A stretch of DNA of 64,000 bases from Rosistilla oblonga (GCF_007751715.1 NZ_CP036292.1:6269339-6333338); one strand, 5' to 3'; positions 37,274 through 45,377 are shown, counted from the stretch's first letter. The notes: generated by a model from the letters alone, not told the origin. Numbers and translations: made by a program.

Positions 37274-37349
37274 GTTACCTACCTCGCGATGCGGAGCCGA
37301 TGTGGATCCCGCAGATCCAATGCTTTTTAGTTGCTACTGGAGTGAAATC

Positions 37350-37820
37350 ATGAGTCTTGAAACGAAGACGAACCTCAACGAATCGACAGTCACCAAACTT
37401 CAAAAATTGATCCGTGCCAACATCGACGCCTACGACGGCTTTCGCGAATCGGCCGAAGAGATCGACGATATCACCTTGGCGAACCTGTTCCGCGAAGTCG
37501 CCAACGAACGGTCGGCACTGGCCACCGAACTGCAGAACTACGTCCAGTGGAACGGGGCCGAAGCGGAAGAGGACGGATCGGTCGCGGCGAGCGTTCACCG
37601 CAGCTGGATCAACGTCCGCAGCAAGATCAATGGCGGCGATCCCTACGTGATCCTGATCGAAGCGGAGCGTGGCGAGGACCACATCAAACACGCTTACGAA
37701 GACGTCTTGAAAGAGACAGCTGGCAGCGCGATGAACGATGTCCTGACGGCGCAATACGCGATCGTTAAAGCGGGACACGACAAGATCCGCGATCTCCGCG
37801 ACAGCTACAAAAATCGCTAG
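37350..37820 (+). CDS. DUF2383 (PA2169-type) ferritin-like four-helix-bundle protein
   Basis: A 156-residue soluble protein of the DUF2383/PA2169 family, predicted as a ferritin-like helical bundle. Typical features are LQKLIRANIDAYDGFRESAE at the N-terminus, the central SWINVRSKINGGDP and the EAERGEDHIKHAYED helix. The function is unknown; homologues appear in stress-induced gene sets. I start at the ATG at 37350 because GGAGTGA precedes it; the upstream extension to 37302 is not family-like. It has an exact sigma-54 promoter. A lipoprotein gene follows 169 nt later on the same strand, after a hairpin. Confidence 0.88.
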   Translation: MSLETKTNLNESTVTKLQKLIRANIDAYDGFRESAEEIDDITLANLFREVANERSALATELQNYVQWNGAEAEEDGSVAASVHRSWINVRSKINGGDPYVILIEAERGEDHIKHAYEDVLKETAGSAMNDVLTAQYAIVKAGHDKIRDLRDSYKNR

Positions 37821-37846
37821 TCCCGGCGTACAGAAGAAACACACAA

Positions 37847-37868
37847 CGCATCGGAACTCTCCGATGCG
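37847..37868 (+). terminator. Hairpin after the DUF2383 gene
   Basis: CGCATCGGA (37847-37855) pairs perfectly with TCCGATGCG (37860-37868) across a 4-nt loop, 27 nt after the stop codon. It has no T-tract, so it may be a Rho-dependent end or an mRNA-stabilising stem. Confidence 0.4.
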
Positions 37869-37989
37869 CCGACAATCCCAGTTCCATTTCCCCCGCAGCG
37901 TTTCGTTGCGGACAGCAATCGGATTCGCGCCGCGAATTCCGACCGTTAGTTCGACTGGCGAAGACGCTAACTATTAATGAGGTTTCCCG

Positions 37990-38172
37990 ATGAATGCGAC
38001 CAAAGATCTAATGCGTGCCTTTTTACTGATCTCTGCTTTTGCGATGAGCTGCCTGTTGGTGGGTTGCGACAACGAGGAGACCTTGTTGGACGTCGACACT
38101 CCCGACGGCGGCGGAGTCGAAATCGAACGTTCGTTGGATACCGGCGCGCTCGATATCGATGTCGGCGAATGA
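37990..38172 (+). CDS. Small lipoprotein (60 aa)
   Basis: A 60-residue predicted lipoprotein: lysine/arginine N-region, hydrophobic core FLLISAFAMSCLL and the lipobox LVGC with the cysteine near residue 26. The short mature part is acidic (Asp/Glu-rich, DVDTPDGGGVEIE). No family is recognised. It lies downstream of the DUF2383 gene and could be partly cotranscribed; no sigma-54 core of its own was found. Small acidic lipoproteins of this kind are common in planctomycetes. Confidence 0.6.
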   Translation: MNATKDLMRAFLLISAFAMSCLLVGCDNEETLLDVDTPDGGGVEIERSLDTGALDIDVGE

Positions 38173-38243
38173 GCCGCGACTGCCGCGAATTGAACAAGCG
38201 TCCGGAGCATCCCAGCGAGCGTTATCACCGTGGCGTTCCTAGC

Positions 38244-38297
38244 GGGCCGACGACGCTCGACGTCTCTAGATTCTCGCCGACAAAAGACTGTCGGCCC
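38244..38297. repeat. Inverted repeat near the hydrolase gene end
   Basis: GGGCCGAC (38244-38251) pairs with GTCGGCCC (38290-38297). A shorter competing hairpin is GCCGACA (38276-38282) with TGTCGGC (38289-38295). It lies in the space between the convergent small-lipoprotein and hydrolase genes and could act as a terminator for either strand, without a strong T-tract. Confidence 0.4.
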
Positions 38298-38371
38298 TCC
38301 CGCCGCCGAACCAGTCAGGCGAGCGGCGATATGAGCAGGCGGCAAATGGCGACAGCTAGTTCGCGCGACAG

Positions 38372-39604
38372 CTAGTTCGCCATCCGCAAGCTGCGGATCT
38401 CAGGCTGTCCGCCGACGTGCGGATGCCCAACTGCGTGCGGCGGCACCGCTCCGGTATCGAAGAAGATATTCTGCCGGACGAGCGATTCGATCCGCCGATC
38501 GGCGACGTATTCGAGATAATTATGATCGCTCCCCACACTGCGAGCTGCGTCGTATTGGTGGACGCGATCGCTGGCAAGCTGATGTCGGCCAAGACCGCAG
38601 AGCCCGGTATAACCGAGAGCGGGCGTGTGGTTATCCAATTTCAGAAAGCGATAAAGCTTCAGGTACTGGTCGCGAGAGTTGTGCAAAACGAACAGGTGAT
38701 CGACTGGACGTAGTGCCGCGTTGCGGCTTGTCACGAAGCAATCGTTACGAATTGCAGGAGCCAACAGGGCCAGGTTGATCCAAGGGAGTTCCGGATCGGT
38801 CATGGGCAACCGAGAACCGCACAACGATCCGCCGCCCAGTAGATGCATCGCTCCGACAGCCAGCCGGCCACCAAAGCTGTATCCAATCACCGATACCTGT
38901 TGTTGCGGTTGGATCTCGGTAATAACGCGGGCCAGATGGAACGCGTGCAAGTCGGCTCGCGCCGCTTTGACGCGGACGTCTCGTAACTGGCCACTGATCT
39001 TATCGGCCGGCCACATCCAGATCACAAAACGGACGGCGGAGTCGGGGCGTTGCCAGTTCAGAACGGTTTGGTCGTATGTCTGCAACCCACGCCGCAACGC
39101 CTTCACCTCGGGCGTACGATTGCCATGAACAAAGAGAATCGTTCGCATCGGAAGCGGACCGGCGTTGTCGGCGAAGAAGCTCTCTGCCGACTCCGTCTGC
39201 CAACGATTCCCCTCGATGCGTCGACGAAACTGAAGCGACTGGACCGGCGCATGGTGCGACCCGACGCAGCGGCTGCTGATCGTCCAGACCTGATCCAACG
39301 AACGGACATCAAACTCCGCAAGCGGCGCCGTCTCGAGCTCTGCCGCAACAGCCTCTTTACCGACGACATCTTCGGCGACCGATTCGGTCGGCTCGGCAAG
39401 CAGAGAATCCCCGATCGCAGCTTCGCCTGATGCCGCGCCGTCGGCGGCCGGCGTTTCGATTGGTGTCGCAATCGCCGAAGGGGCCGCTGGCGGAGCGGCC
39501 TGAAGCTGCGATGGCGGGGCCGACTGCTGAGCCAGCAATTGAGCGGGGACCAGGATCAGGGACAACAACAGTCCGATGAGCAAACCAAATGGAGACGCCG
39601 TCAT
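38372..39604 (-). CDS. Exported alpha/beta-hydrolase-fold protein
   Basis: A 410-residue protein with an N-terminal signal sequence (LLIGLLLSLILVPAQLLAQ), an Ala/Pro-rich low-complexity spacer, and an alpha/beta-hydrolase domain: TILFVHGN as the oxyanion strand and GYSFGG with nucleophile Ser243. An Asp and a C-terminal His (about VGHPHVGG) may complete the triad. It acts in the periplasm or an equivalent compartment; the substrate is unknown. The start at 39604 gives a cleaner signal peptide than the ATG five codons upstream at 39619. It is transcribed alone, downstream of a strong terminator belonging to the lipoprotein gene. Confidence 0.7.
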   Translation of the reverse strand: MTASPFGLLIGLLLSLILVPAQLLAQQSAPPSQLQAAPPAAPSAIATPIETPAADGAASGEAAIGDSLLAEPTESVAEDVVGKEAVAAELETAPLAEFDVRSLDQVWTISSRCVGSHHAPVQSLQFRRRIEGNRWQTESAESFFADNAGPLPMRTILFVHGNRTPEVKALRRGLQTYDQTVLNWQRPDSAVRFVIWMWPADKISGQLRDVRVKAARADLHAFHLARVITEIQPQQQVSVIGYSFGGRLAVGAMHLLGGGSLCGSRLPMTDPELPWINLALLAPAIRNDCFVTSRNAALRPVDHLFVLHNSRDQYLKLYRFLKLDNHTPALGYTGLCGLGRHQLASDRVHQYDAARSVGSDHNYLEYVADRRIESLVRQNIFFDTGAVPPHAVGHPHVGGQPEIRSLRMAN

Positions 39605-39767
39605 GTTTTTGTCAGTCAAAACCTGGGAATACTAACGGAGACGTCGTCGCGGGGCACAGGCCTGCAGCGCGATAAAGGGTTCCGCACGCGAGCTTTCGCC
39701 GTGCGGAATAGAGCGACGGACTCCGTTTCAGTTTAGCTTGTCGCGACGCGTTTCGCCGCTGGCACTC

Positions 39768-39803
39768 TATAATAGAAGCCCGGCAACCGAAAAGTTGCCG
39801 GGC
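39768..39803 (-). terminator. Rho-independent terminator of the 11-mer-repeat lipoprotein gene
   Basis: GCCCGGCAAC (39778-39787) pairs perfectly over 10 bp with GTTGCCGGGC (39794-39803) around a 6-nt loop. Read on the minus strand it is followed by a T-rich run (TTCTATTAT). It lies 68 bp beyond the lipoprotein stop codon. Confidence 0.75.
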
Positions 39804-39871
39804 GTCGGTAGGGATAAAAGGGCCTATCGGCCGTGCCGCAGCGGTCGGCCTGCGGCGACTGACGAAAGCGA

Positions 39872-40243
39872 TTATTCAACCGCCTCGAGTTCATCAGCCT
39901 TCTCTTCGCCTCGTTCTTCTACAGCGTCGGCCTTGTTTTCGCCGCGGGCTTCCTTCTCGTCAGCGATCGCTTCACCGCGGTTTTCGATAGCATCAGCTCG
40001 CTCTTCCGCCCGATCCTGCACCGCGTCGGACGCATGGTCGGTTCGGTCGCGGAGATTTTCCGCCGCGTTCTGCGAAGCTTCGCGAGTCGCTTCGGCTGAC
40101 GATTGCGACGAATCGCGGATATCTTCGGCTTGCTGCTGGGTTTGGTCACGGATCATATCGGCCTCTTGTTCCAACGCCGATTCATCGCAGCCAACAAACA
40201 AAATAGTACTGAGTGCCAATGCGCTAGCGGTTAAAGTCTTCAT
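39872..40243 (-). CDS. Lipoprotein with eight 11-residue helical repeats (LEA-like)
   Basis: A 123-residue predicted lipoprotein. The start at 40243 follows AAGGAGAG. The signal peptide ends in FVGC (lipid-modified cysteine near residue 19). The mature part is built of eight consecutive 11-mers with Ala near the end of each, such as EDIRDSSQSSA, EATREASQNAA, DAVQDRAEERA and DAVEERGEEKA. It is very hydrophilic, rich in Ala/Glu/Asp/Arg, with no Cys after the lipobox and no Pro. This pattern resembles group-3 LEA proteins or hendecad coiled coils. It has an exact sigma-54 promoter and its own terminator. A protective or spacer role at the membrane during desiccation or osmotic stress is my inference. 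Confidence 0.8.
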   Translation of the reverse strand: MKTLTASALALSTILFVGCDESALEQEADMIRDQTQQQAEDIRDSSQSSAEATREASQNAAENLRDRTDHASDAVQDRAEERADAIENRGEAIADEKEARGENKADAVEERGEEKADELEAVE

Positions 40244-40309
40244 CGATCTCTCCTTGTTTTGCATTTAAATCTGCTCGCGAACATTCGCGAGCGGCAGAAC
40301 GGGGAAATC

Positions 40310-40324
40310 GCAAACGCTGTGCCA
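40310..40324 (-). promoter_or_regulatory. Sigma-54 promoter, exact core, of the LEA-like lipoprotein gene
   Basis: On the minus strand TGGCAC-N5-TTGC, preceded by C and followed by G, exactly the -24/-12 consensus, 66 nt before the ATG at 40243. A 10-bp palindrome CGGTCGACCG (40360-40369) lies 36 bp upstream. Confidence 0.75.
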
Positions 40325-40473
40325 GATGCCTCAGATGCAGGGAAAACACGATTCCACAGCGGTCGACCGATCGAACATCGACAATTGTGAACGCTTTTGC
40401 ACCAACTCGATGATCTCCCGCCGACATGGCGCTTGATCCGCCCCGGCCCCGTTTCGGCAAGCGATAGGGTTGA

Positions 40474-41169
40474 TCAAGACTTCTCCAAAGTCGCCTGCAG
40501 CGTGGCGGCGAGGTCCCGTTTCAACCGCTGCCAGCCGCTCGCCGGGCCAACCAACGCCTGGTTAACCTCCACTTCAATGCCGATGTAATACGGATCGGGA
40601 AATCGCTGTCGCAGCGCAGTCGTCAAACCGTCGGACCGTCCGAGATAGGGATAATTTCGGCGAGTCCGCAGATCGGGGCGGCTGATCTTCAAAGCATCTC
40701 GCCAGCGATCGCAAAGCGCTTTTTCAGCCGGCCGCCGCGGATCGTACAACAATCCGAGCTCGGCGGTCCGCACCTGCCCATCGAGTTCGGGAACGAAGGA
40801 GTGCAGCGATAGATGCAAAACGGGAATCGCCGCCGCGACGCGATCCTCGATCCATTCTTCGACTCTCTGGCGATAGGGCCAATAGTAACGTTGCAGGATC
40901 GTCGCTTTGTCGCGTTGATCGAGCGATCGGCTGTACTGCGAAAACAACTGCCGATGATTCGCAGATCGATTGACTTCGACCAACAGTCGCGAGACCGTTG
41001 TGCGAAACAGGACTGCGGAAAATCGCCGCTGCAGCATCCGGCCCAGAGCGAGCGTGCCAGGGTCCCAGCCGCGATGCCCCTGCAGCACCGATCGGGCATC
41101 GACAAACAGATGTTCGTATTGGGAAGGGATATGATTCGTCGCGTGCTCGCAAGTCAAAATCAACTCCAT
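40474..41169 (-). CDS. N-formylglutamate-amidohydrolase-like protein
   Basis: A 231-residue member of the FGase (N-formylglutamate amidohydrolase) superfamily, zinc-dependent hydrolases distantly related to carboxypeptidases. Visible motifs are LTCEHATNHIP at the N-terminus, GHRGWDPGTLALG, and LSLHSFVPELDG with a likely metal-binding His. Start at 41169 (MELILTCEHA) with a GGAGAGGGAG ribosome site; the longer frame to 41229 overlaps the upstream stop region. It is the fourth and last gene of the operon with the C39 peptidase, ATP-grasp ligase and GCS2 ligase, 46 nt after the GCS2 stop. True histidine-degradation genes are absent nearby, so it probably hydrolyses the amide product of the operon, not formylglutamate. 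Confidence 0.82.
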   Translation of the reverse strand: MELILTCEHATNHIPSQYEHLFVDARSVLQGHRGWDPGTLALGRMLQRRFSAVLFRTTVSRLLVEVNRSANHRQLFSQYSRSLDQRDKATILQRYYWPYRQRVEEWIEDRVAAAIPVLHLSLHSFVPELDGQVRTAELGLLYDPRRPAEKALCDRWRDALKISRPDLRTRRNYPYLGRSDGLTTALRQRFPDPYYIGIEVEVNQALVGPASGWQRLKRDLAATLQATLEKS

Positions 41170-41215
41170 CGGACACTCCCTCTCCTCCGCCGAGCGGCCT
41201 CCCCTGCGGGTCGAC

Positions 41216-42460
41216 CTATGCGATGACAAAGGAACGCCCGGCGGTCAAACAATCGCTCAACTCGCGGTAGACCTCGGTCAACCGCTGCGGCCGCAGATCT
41301 TCTCCCACCGCCCGCGCGATCCGCGTCGCCAACGAGCCATGACGCAGGATCGGCTGCAGATCCTTTTCCACGTCGCCAATCCGCGGCTCATGCTCCGCCC
41401 CGACCTCGATAAGATGCCGCCACAGCTGGCCGGCGGTGATCGATCGATCGGTGATTCCAAACTGCTGCAGGTATTCAGCCTCTTCGATCACCGTCGCTTC
41501 GACATCGGCCGAGACTCGATCCAACAGCGCCGACAGCGCCGGTGTAGAGACATGTTGTTGCATCGTCAACGGTTGCCAGCGTTCGGCGACGAGAGACTTC
41601 AGAGCCGCGATCGCCGCGACGCAAATGGCGATGTCGACCCCGGGATGCTCTTGCACATCCATCACTCGGATCTCGACCGAACCGCGATCGAAGCGAGCGA
41701 TCGCGCCGCGGGCGTTCAGGAAATTGGCATCGAACACACCAGCCGAATCGTAGGGAGCGATCGCCGATCGCAGCCCCGCAAAGATCTGCTGGCGATAGCT
41801 CGCTTCGTCGTAGATCGGTTCGGGGATCATATCGCCGGTCAGAAACGGAACGCGTTGGCAATGCTCGCGGACCTTCTGCATCCGCATATCGCGCCACGGG
41901 CCGAATTTGCGCTGCACGATTGGCGAACTGGCGGCGAGCGCCGGCAGGATCGGCAACAGCAGACGCACCGCCGCGTGCAGCCGAGCGAATTCATCATCGT
42001 TGGCAAAGGGGAGATTCAGGTGGACGCTTTGCACGTTGGCCCAGCCGTGCGTGAAGCAATTAAAAATGGAGTGGTAGGCGTTGTAGATCTCCGCGCATTC
42101 GTGAGGCCACAATTGCGTCTCGGTCGCGGGATCCATCCAGGGATGCATTCCCGAGGGCATCAAAATCGCATCGCTGCTGGCCAAGGCCTGCTGCAAACTG
42201 GCAACGCCTTGCTGCAGGTTGGTCCCCAACGCGATCAGGTCGGCCGTCGGTTGCGATCCCTTCAGCTCCAAGACGTGCAGCGCCAGTTCGTTGCTCCACG
42301 TCGTCGGTCCGCAATCGAAATCGCTTGTCGGCCGCCCGGCGGCAGCTTGCAGCACTCGATCGGCGACCGGTCGGACATCGAGCGTCTGGCGGTCGACCAC
42401 CATATACTCCAGCTCGATGCCAAACGCTTCAAAAAGTGACAATCGACGCGGTGCGTTCAT
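41216..42460 (-). CDS. Glutamate-cysteine-ligase-type (GCS2) amidoligase
   Basis: A 414-residue GCS2-superfamily ligase beginning FEAFGIELEYMVVD, with the LNLPFANDDEF and VEIRVMDVQEHP motifs of the family core. It is distinct from the YbdK-type protein at 5945-7078 and belongs to the subgroup found beside RimK-like ATP-grasp genes. It should form an amide or gamma-glutamyl bond with ATP. Its ATG overlaps the TGA of the ATP-grasp gene (ATGA), so the two are translationally coupled and probably act in successive steps. The substrate is unknown. Confidence 0.87.
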   Translation of the reverse strand: MNAPRRLSLFEAFGIELEYMVVDRQTLDVRPVADRVLQAAAGRPTSDFDCGPTTWSNELALHVLELKGSQPTADLIALGTNLQQGVASLQQALASSDAILMPSGMHPWMDPATETQLWPHECAEIYNAYHSIFNCFTHGWANVQSVHLNLPFANDDEFARLHAAVRLLLPILPALAASSPIVQRKFGPWRDMRMQKVREHCQRVPFLTGDMIPEPIYDEASYRQQIFAGLRSAIAPYDSAGVFDANFLNARGAIARFDRGSVEIRVMDVQEHPGVDIAICVAAIAALKSLVAERWQPLTMQQHVSTPALSALLDRVSADVEATVIEEAEYLQQFGITDRSITAGQLWRHLIEVGAEHEPRIGDVEKDLQPILRHGSLATRIARAVGEDLRPQRLTEVYRELSDCLTAGRSFVIA

Positions 42461-43932
42461 TGCGTGAGATCCATCGATTTGATCCGTTCGATCCGTCGCA
42501 GGAACGACTCCATAATGCGTCGATAAAGATCGTCTCGGAGGTACTTGTCTTCGATCCCCGAATCGAGATTCGGATTGTCATTGACCTCGATCACGAAGAA
42601 GTGCCCATCGGCTTCTTTGATGTCGACGCCATACAGGCCATCGCCGATCAGATCGGCAGCCTTTTGCGCAAGGGCGACCGCTTTCCGCGGTGCGATCTCG
42701 ACCGGCATCGTTTCACACTTGCCATACTTGCCATTTTTTTCTTCGGAGTCCTGTTTGATGATCTGCCAATGCCCGCGGGCCATGTGATACTTGCACGCAT
42801 ACAACGGGCGGCGATCCAAGATTCCGATCCGCCAATCGAAATCGGTCCGCATATATTTCTGCGCGACAACGAGTTCGGAATCTGCGAAATAGAGTTCCAA
42901 TTGATCGGTTAGTTCCTGCAACGATTCGACTTTCACCACGCCTTGCGAGAACGCGCTGTCGGGACGCTTGAGCACGCATGGGAAACCGAGTTCGGCGGCG
43001 ATCCGCTGCGCATTGCCGCGATGGGCGACAATCGTTTCGGGGGTCGCGATCTTGGCTTTATGTAACAGCTCTGCCAGATAGACTTTGTTGGTGCATTGCA
43101 GGATCGATTTAGGATCGTCGATCACCACCAGCCCTTCGCGTTCGGCGCGGCGAGCCAGGCGATAGGTGTAGTGGTTGACCGCCGTCGTTTCACGCAGGAA
43201 CAACGCGTCGAACTCCAGCAACCGCCCGGCGTCTTCGATCGTCACCAATTCGGCGTTGATGCCGACGCTGGCCGCCGCTTTGACCATCTTTTGCAATGCT
43301 TTTTCGTCCGACGGAGAGTTCTCGGCTTCGTTCGGATTGTGCAATATCGCCAGATCAAATCGATAGGAAGTCCGTTTGGTCTTGCCGCTCGAACCGTGGT
43401 TGAAGTGACGCTGCGCCTGTTCGGCAACAAAAGGTTGATGCGACGCCGGGATATCCTCCAACCCGATCGCATGGGCGCTCGACAGCCGCCATTTTTTCCG
43501 CCGCACGAACTCGAACCGCAACAGCGGAGCTTGGAACATCGTCGACAGTTCCCGCGCCAAGCGGTTGTACCGCGTAGCGAGATTGCGTCCGAAATAGACG
43601 CTCATCGAAAACTTGTCCGAATGCAGCGGAGCCAGACATTGATTGATCAGCCCCTCTAACTCCAGCGGCACCAAGCGGATCGCTTGCCGCTGCTCGAGAT
43701 CTTGAATCGTGACGACGCTTGGAAACGGCCGATGCCCGCGTGCTTCGGCCAACAGCGACACGTAATAGCCTAAGCTTTGATAGCGATACGAACGGGCCAG
43801 GTTATACAGCTTGATATTGCGACGGCGATTCCAGTCTTGACTTGTCAGATATTCATGCGGGTCGACGATCTCGACACCGGGAATATTGCGAATCCAATCC
43901 TGCTCTGCCTCGGTAACGATTACGACAGCCAT
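42457..43932 (-). CDS. RimK-like ATP-grasp ligase with RLAN domain
   Basis: A 491-residue protein. The first 200 residues form the RLAN (RimK-like ATP-grasp N-terminal) domain, beginning MAVVIVTEAEQDW with SYRYQSLGYYVSLLAEARGH. The C-terminal 280 residues form an ATP-grasp fold: LFLRETTAVNHYTYRLA, PCVLKRPDSAFSQGVVKV as the ATP-binding lysine strand, and FFVIEVNDNPNLDSGIED with the Mg-binding Glu/Asn residues. The family adds amino acids (classically glutamate) through amide bonds. It follows the C39-like gene by 20 nt and overlaps GCS2 by 4 nt. It may add residues to a small peptide or to a protein C-terminus; the sequence does not say which. Confidence 0.9.
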   Translation of the reverse strand: MAVVIVTEAEQDWIRNIPGVEIVDPHEYLTSQDWNRRRNIKLYNLARSYRYQSLGYYVSLLAEARGHRPFPSVVTIQDLEQRQAIRLVPLELEGLINQCLAPLHSDKFSMSVYFGRNLATRYNRLARELSTMFQAPLLRFEFVRRKKWRLSSAHAIGLEDIPASHQPFVAEQAQRHFNHGSSGKTKRTSYRFDLAILHNPNEAENSPSDEKALQKMVKAAASVGINAELVTIEDAGRLLEFDALFLRETTAVNHYTYRLARRAEREGLVVIDDPKSILQCTNKVYLAELLHKAKIATPETIVAHRGNAQRIAAELGFPCVLKRPDSAFSQGVVKVESLQELTDQLELYFADSELVVAQKYMRTDFDWRIGILDRRPLYACKYHMARGHWQIIKQDSEEKNGKYGKCETMPVEIAPRKAVALAQKAADLIGDGLYGVDIKEADGHFFVIEVNDNPNLDSGIEDKYLRDDLYRRIMESFLRRIERIKSMDLTQ

Positions 43933-43952
43933 CGATCTTCACGGTCCTTCAG

Positions 43953-44687
43953 CTAGGTTTGTGGACGCAGGACAAGAAAATTGGAATCAAACGTGACGAT
44001 GCCCAACAGCACCGCCGCCGCCACGTGGTCGATCGGCGACCAATAATACGATTGCGATGCGCCGCCGGAATTCGGGTGCAGCGGATCGGCGATCATCACC
44101 GAATCGGCTTCGTCGTCATAACCGCTCAGCACAACAAAATGCCCAACCGGTTCGCCTCGCAGGTCATCGGGGATGCTGCTGATACCGCGTTCATCGGGCG
44201 GCTGAGGGCACTCGCGAGCCTCTTGATACAAAAACGTGGCGCTCAGCCCCGCGAGCATCGGGACGCGCTCGGTCAGATGCTGCCGGATCAACGGGCGTTC
44301 CAACGGTTGCATTCGCACCTGGCCACCCAACGCGATGAAACGCAGGTACGCGTCGGTCGCCACGGCCAGACGAGGGTTCGAATCCCCCTTGCACTCCCGC
44401 TGCCGCTGCAAGCGTTCGGCGAGATCGATATCGGACCGGTTGAACCAACTGGGGTCGAAGACTTGCACGTTATACGTGTAGATCGTCGCGGTAAAACCGC
44501 GGACCAGAGCGTGGCAGGCCAGCTGAACCGCCAGCGTTCCTCCCATCTCCAGTTGAGGAATGTCGGCCAGGATTTGGGAGACCGGCATGTGGACTCCCCA
44601 GTAGCGGTAGATCGCCTGGAGACAAGTCGCTCCACAGGCGGAATCCGTCGGCTGGGTTTCAATCTCAACGGGTAGAGTCAGCTTCAT
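43953..44687 (-). CDS. C39-like cysteine peptidase of an amidoligase operon
   Basis: A 244-residue papain-fold protein of the peptidase C39-like family. The nucleophile lies in DSACGATCLQAIYRYWG (Cys18), the histidine in GHFVVLSGYD (His183) and the acid in IADPLHPN (Asp201): the complete C39 triad. There is no ABC-transporter part, signal peptide or membrane helix. The start at 44687 (MKLTLPVEIE) is preferred to the frame start at 44750, whose extra residues are basic and not family-like. It is the first gene of the four-gene operon. A stand-alone C39 domain beside ATP-grasp and GCS2 ligases suggests cleavage or cyclisation of the amide-linked product, or release of a peptide precursor. Confidence 0.85.
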   Translation of the reverse strand: MKLTLPVEIETQPTDSACGATCLQAIYRYWGVHMPVSQILADIPQLEMGGTLAVQLACHALVRGFTATIYTYNVQVFDPSWFNRSDIDLAERLQRQRECKGDSNPRLAVATDAYLRFIALGGQVRMQPLERPLIRQHLTERVPMLAGLSATFLYQEARECPQPPDERGISSIPDDLRGEPVGHFVVLSGYDDEADSVMIADPLHPNSGGASQSYYWSPIDHVAAAVLLGIVTFDSNFLVLRPQT

Positions 44688-44962
44688 ACGTGCAGGCGAA
44701 CGGTAGAGACCATCGAACGCCGGCCTCGATCGATGAGCCGGTTTGCGCATGATAACACCGGCCGATCCTTATTGAGAAGGACTCAATTTGAAAATCGAAT
44801 TGTCGCAGCCGCTGGGCGCGCTCTTGGTTGGGTCCTCGTTCCGACCTAGAATAGAAAGCCCGCGATGCTGGCAGCGTCGCTGATCGGTCGGCGGTGGATC
44901 CCACGCGCCGGCCGCCCACCATTAACAAACTCAATTCCCAAACACTCAAACCGGAGAATCCA

Positions 44963-45352
44963 ATGCGATTCATGGTCTATGTTGTCGCCGTACTGATCGC
45001 CGCAGGCATCGTCTTTGTCATGGGTAAGCCCAGCGAAACCGCTCAGCAGAGCGATCCAAACGTTGCTAGCAGCACCACGCTTGCTGTCGATTCTGGATCG
45101 GACGTCGATGTCCAGAGCGTGGCGCTAAGCGTCCCTGGAATGCACTGCGCCTTTGGTTGTTACCCAACCGTCAAAGAGGCATTGGAATCGGTCGACGGAG
45201 TCCAAGGTGTCGAGCTGGCCGAGCAGAAAAGCGAAACCGAGCTGGACAACAAGACTGTCTTCGTGACCTTCAACAATGCTTTCAAACTGGAAACCGCATT
45301 GGCGAAGCTGGAAAAGGCGGGCTTCGACGCCACCAAGATCGACGCCAACTAA
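44963..45352 (+). CDS. Membrane-anchored heavy-metal-associated (HMA) domain protein
   Basis: A 129-residue protein with a single N-terminal hydrophobic helix (FMVYVVAVLIAAGIVFVMG), a Ser/Asp-rich spacer and a C-terminal HMA fold: VPGMHCAFGCYPTVKEAL, then a beta strand KTVFVTFNN and the closing helix LETALAKLEKAGFDA. The metal motif is CxxxC (CAFGC), not the usual CxxC, so copper binding of the normal type is not assured. Start at 44963, with CGGAGAATCC before it. It is divergent from the C39 operon across about 275 bp and is followed by a strong hairpin. Confidence 0.82.
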   Translation: MRFMVYVVAVLIAAGIVFVMGKPSETAQQSDPNVASSTTLAVDSGSDVDVQSVALSVPGMHCAFGCYPTVKEALESVDGVQGVELAEQKSETELDNKTVFVTFNNAFKLETALAKLEKAGFDATKIDAN

Positions 45353-45377
45353 CCGCATCTGTCTCGATCGAATCAGC

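Larger units (their letters stand above)
36862..37349. other. Long gene-free region with sigma-54 promoter and a dyad
   Basis: 488 bp between the hybrid kinase (minus) and the DUF2383 gene (plus). I see no credible gene. It contains an exact sigma-54 core (37259-37273) and, about 110 bp upstream of it, a perfect dyad (37133-37149) at a distance typical of enhancer-binding sites. Confidence 0.55.

Noticed and set aside
37930-37989. ACTGGCGAAGACGCTAAC upstream of the small lipoprotein as a sigma-54 promoter
   Set aside because: It has GG but no GC ten bases later; the core is not met.
40474-41169. Histidine degradation (hutG-like) role for the FGase-like gene
   Set aside because: No hutH, hutU or hutI genes are present nearby; it sits instead at the end of an amidoligase operon.
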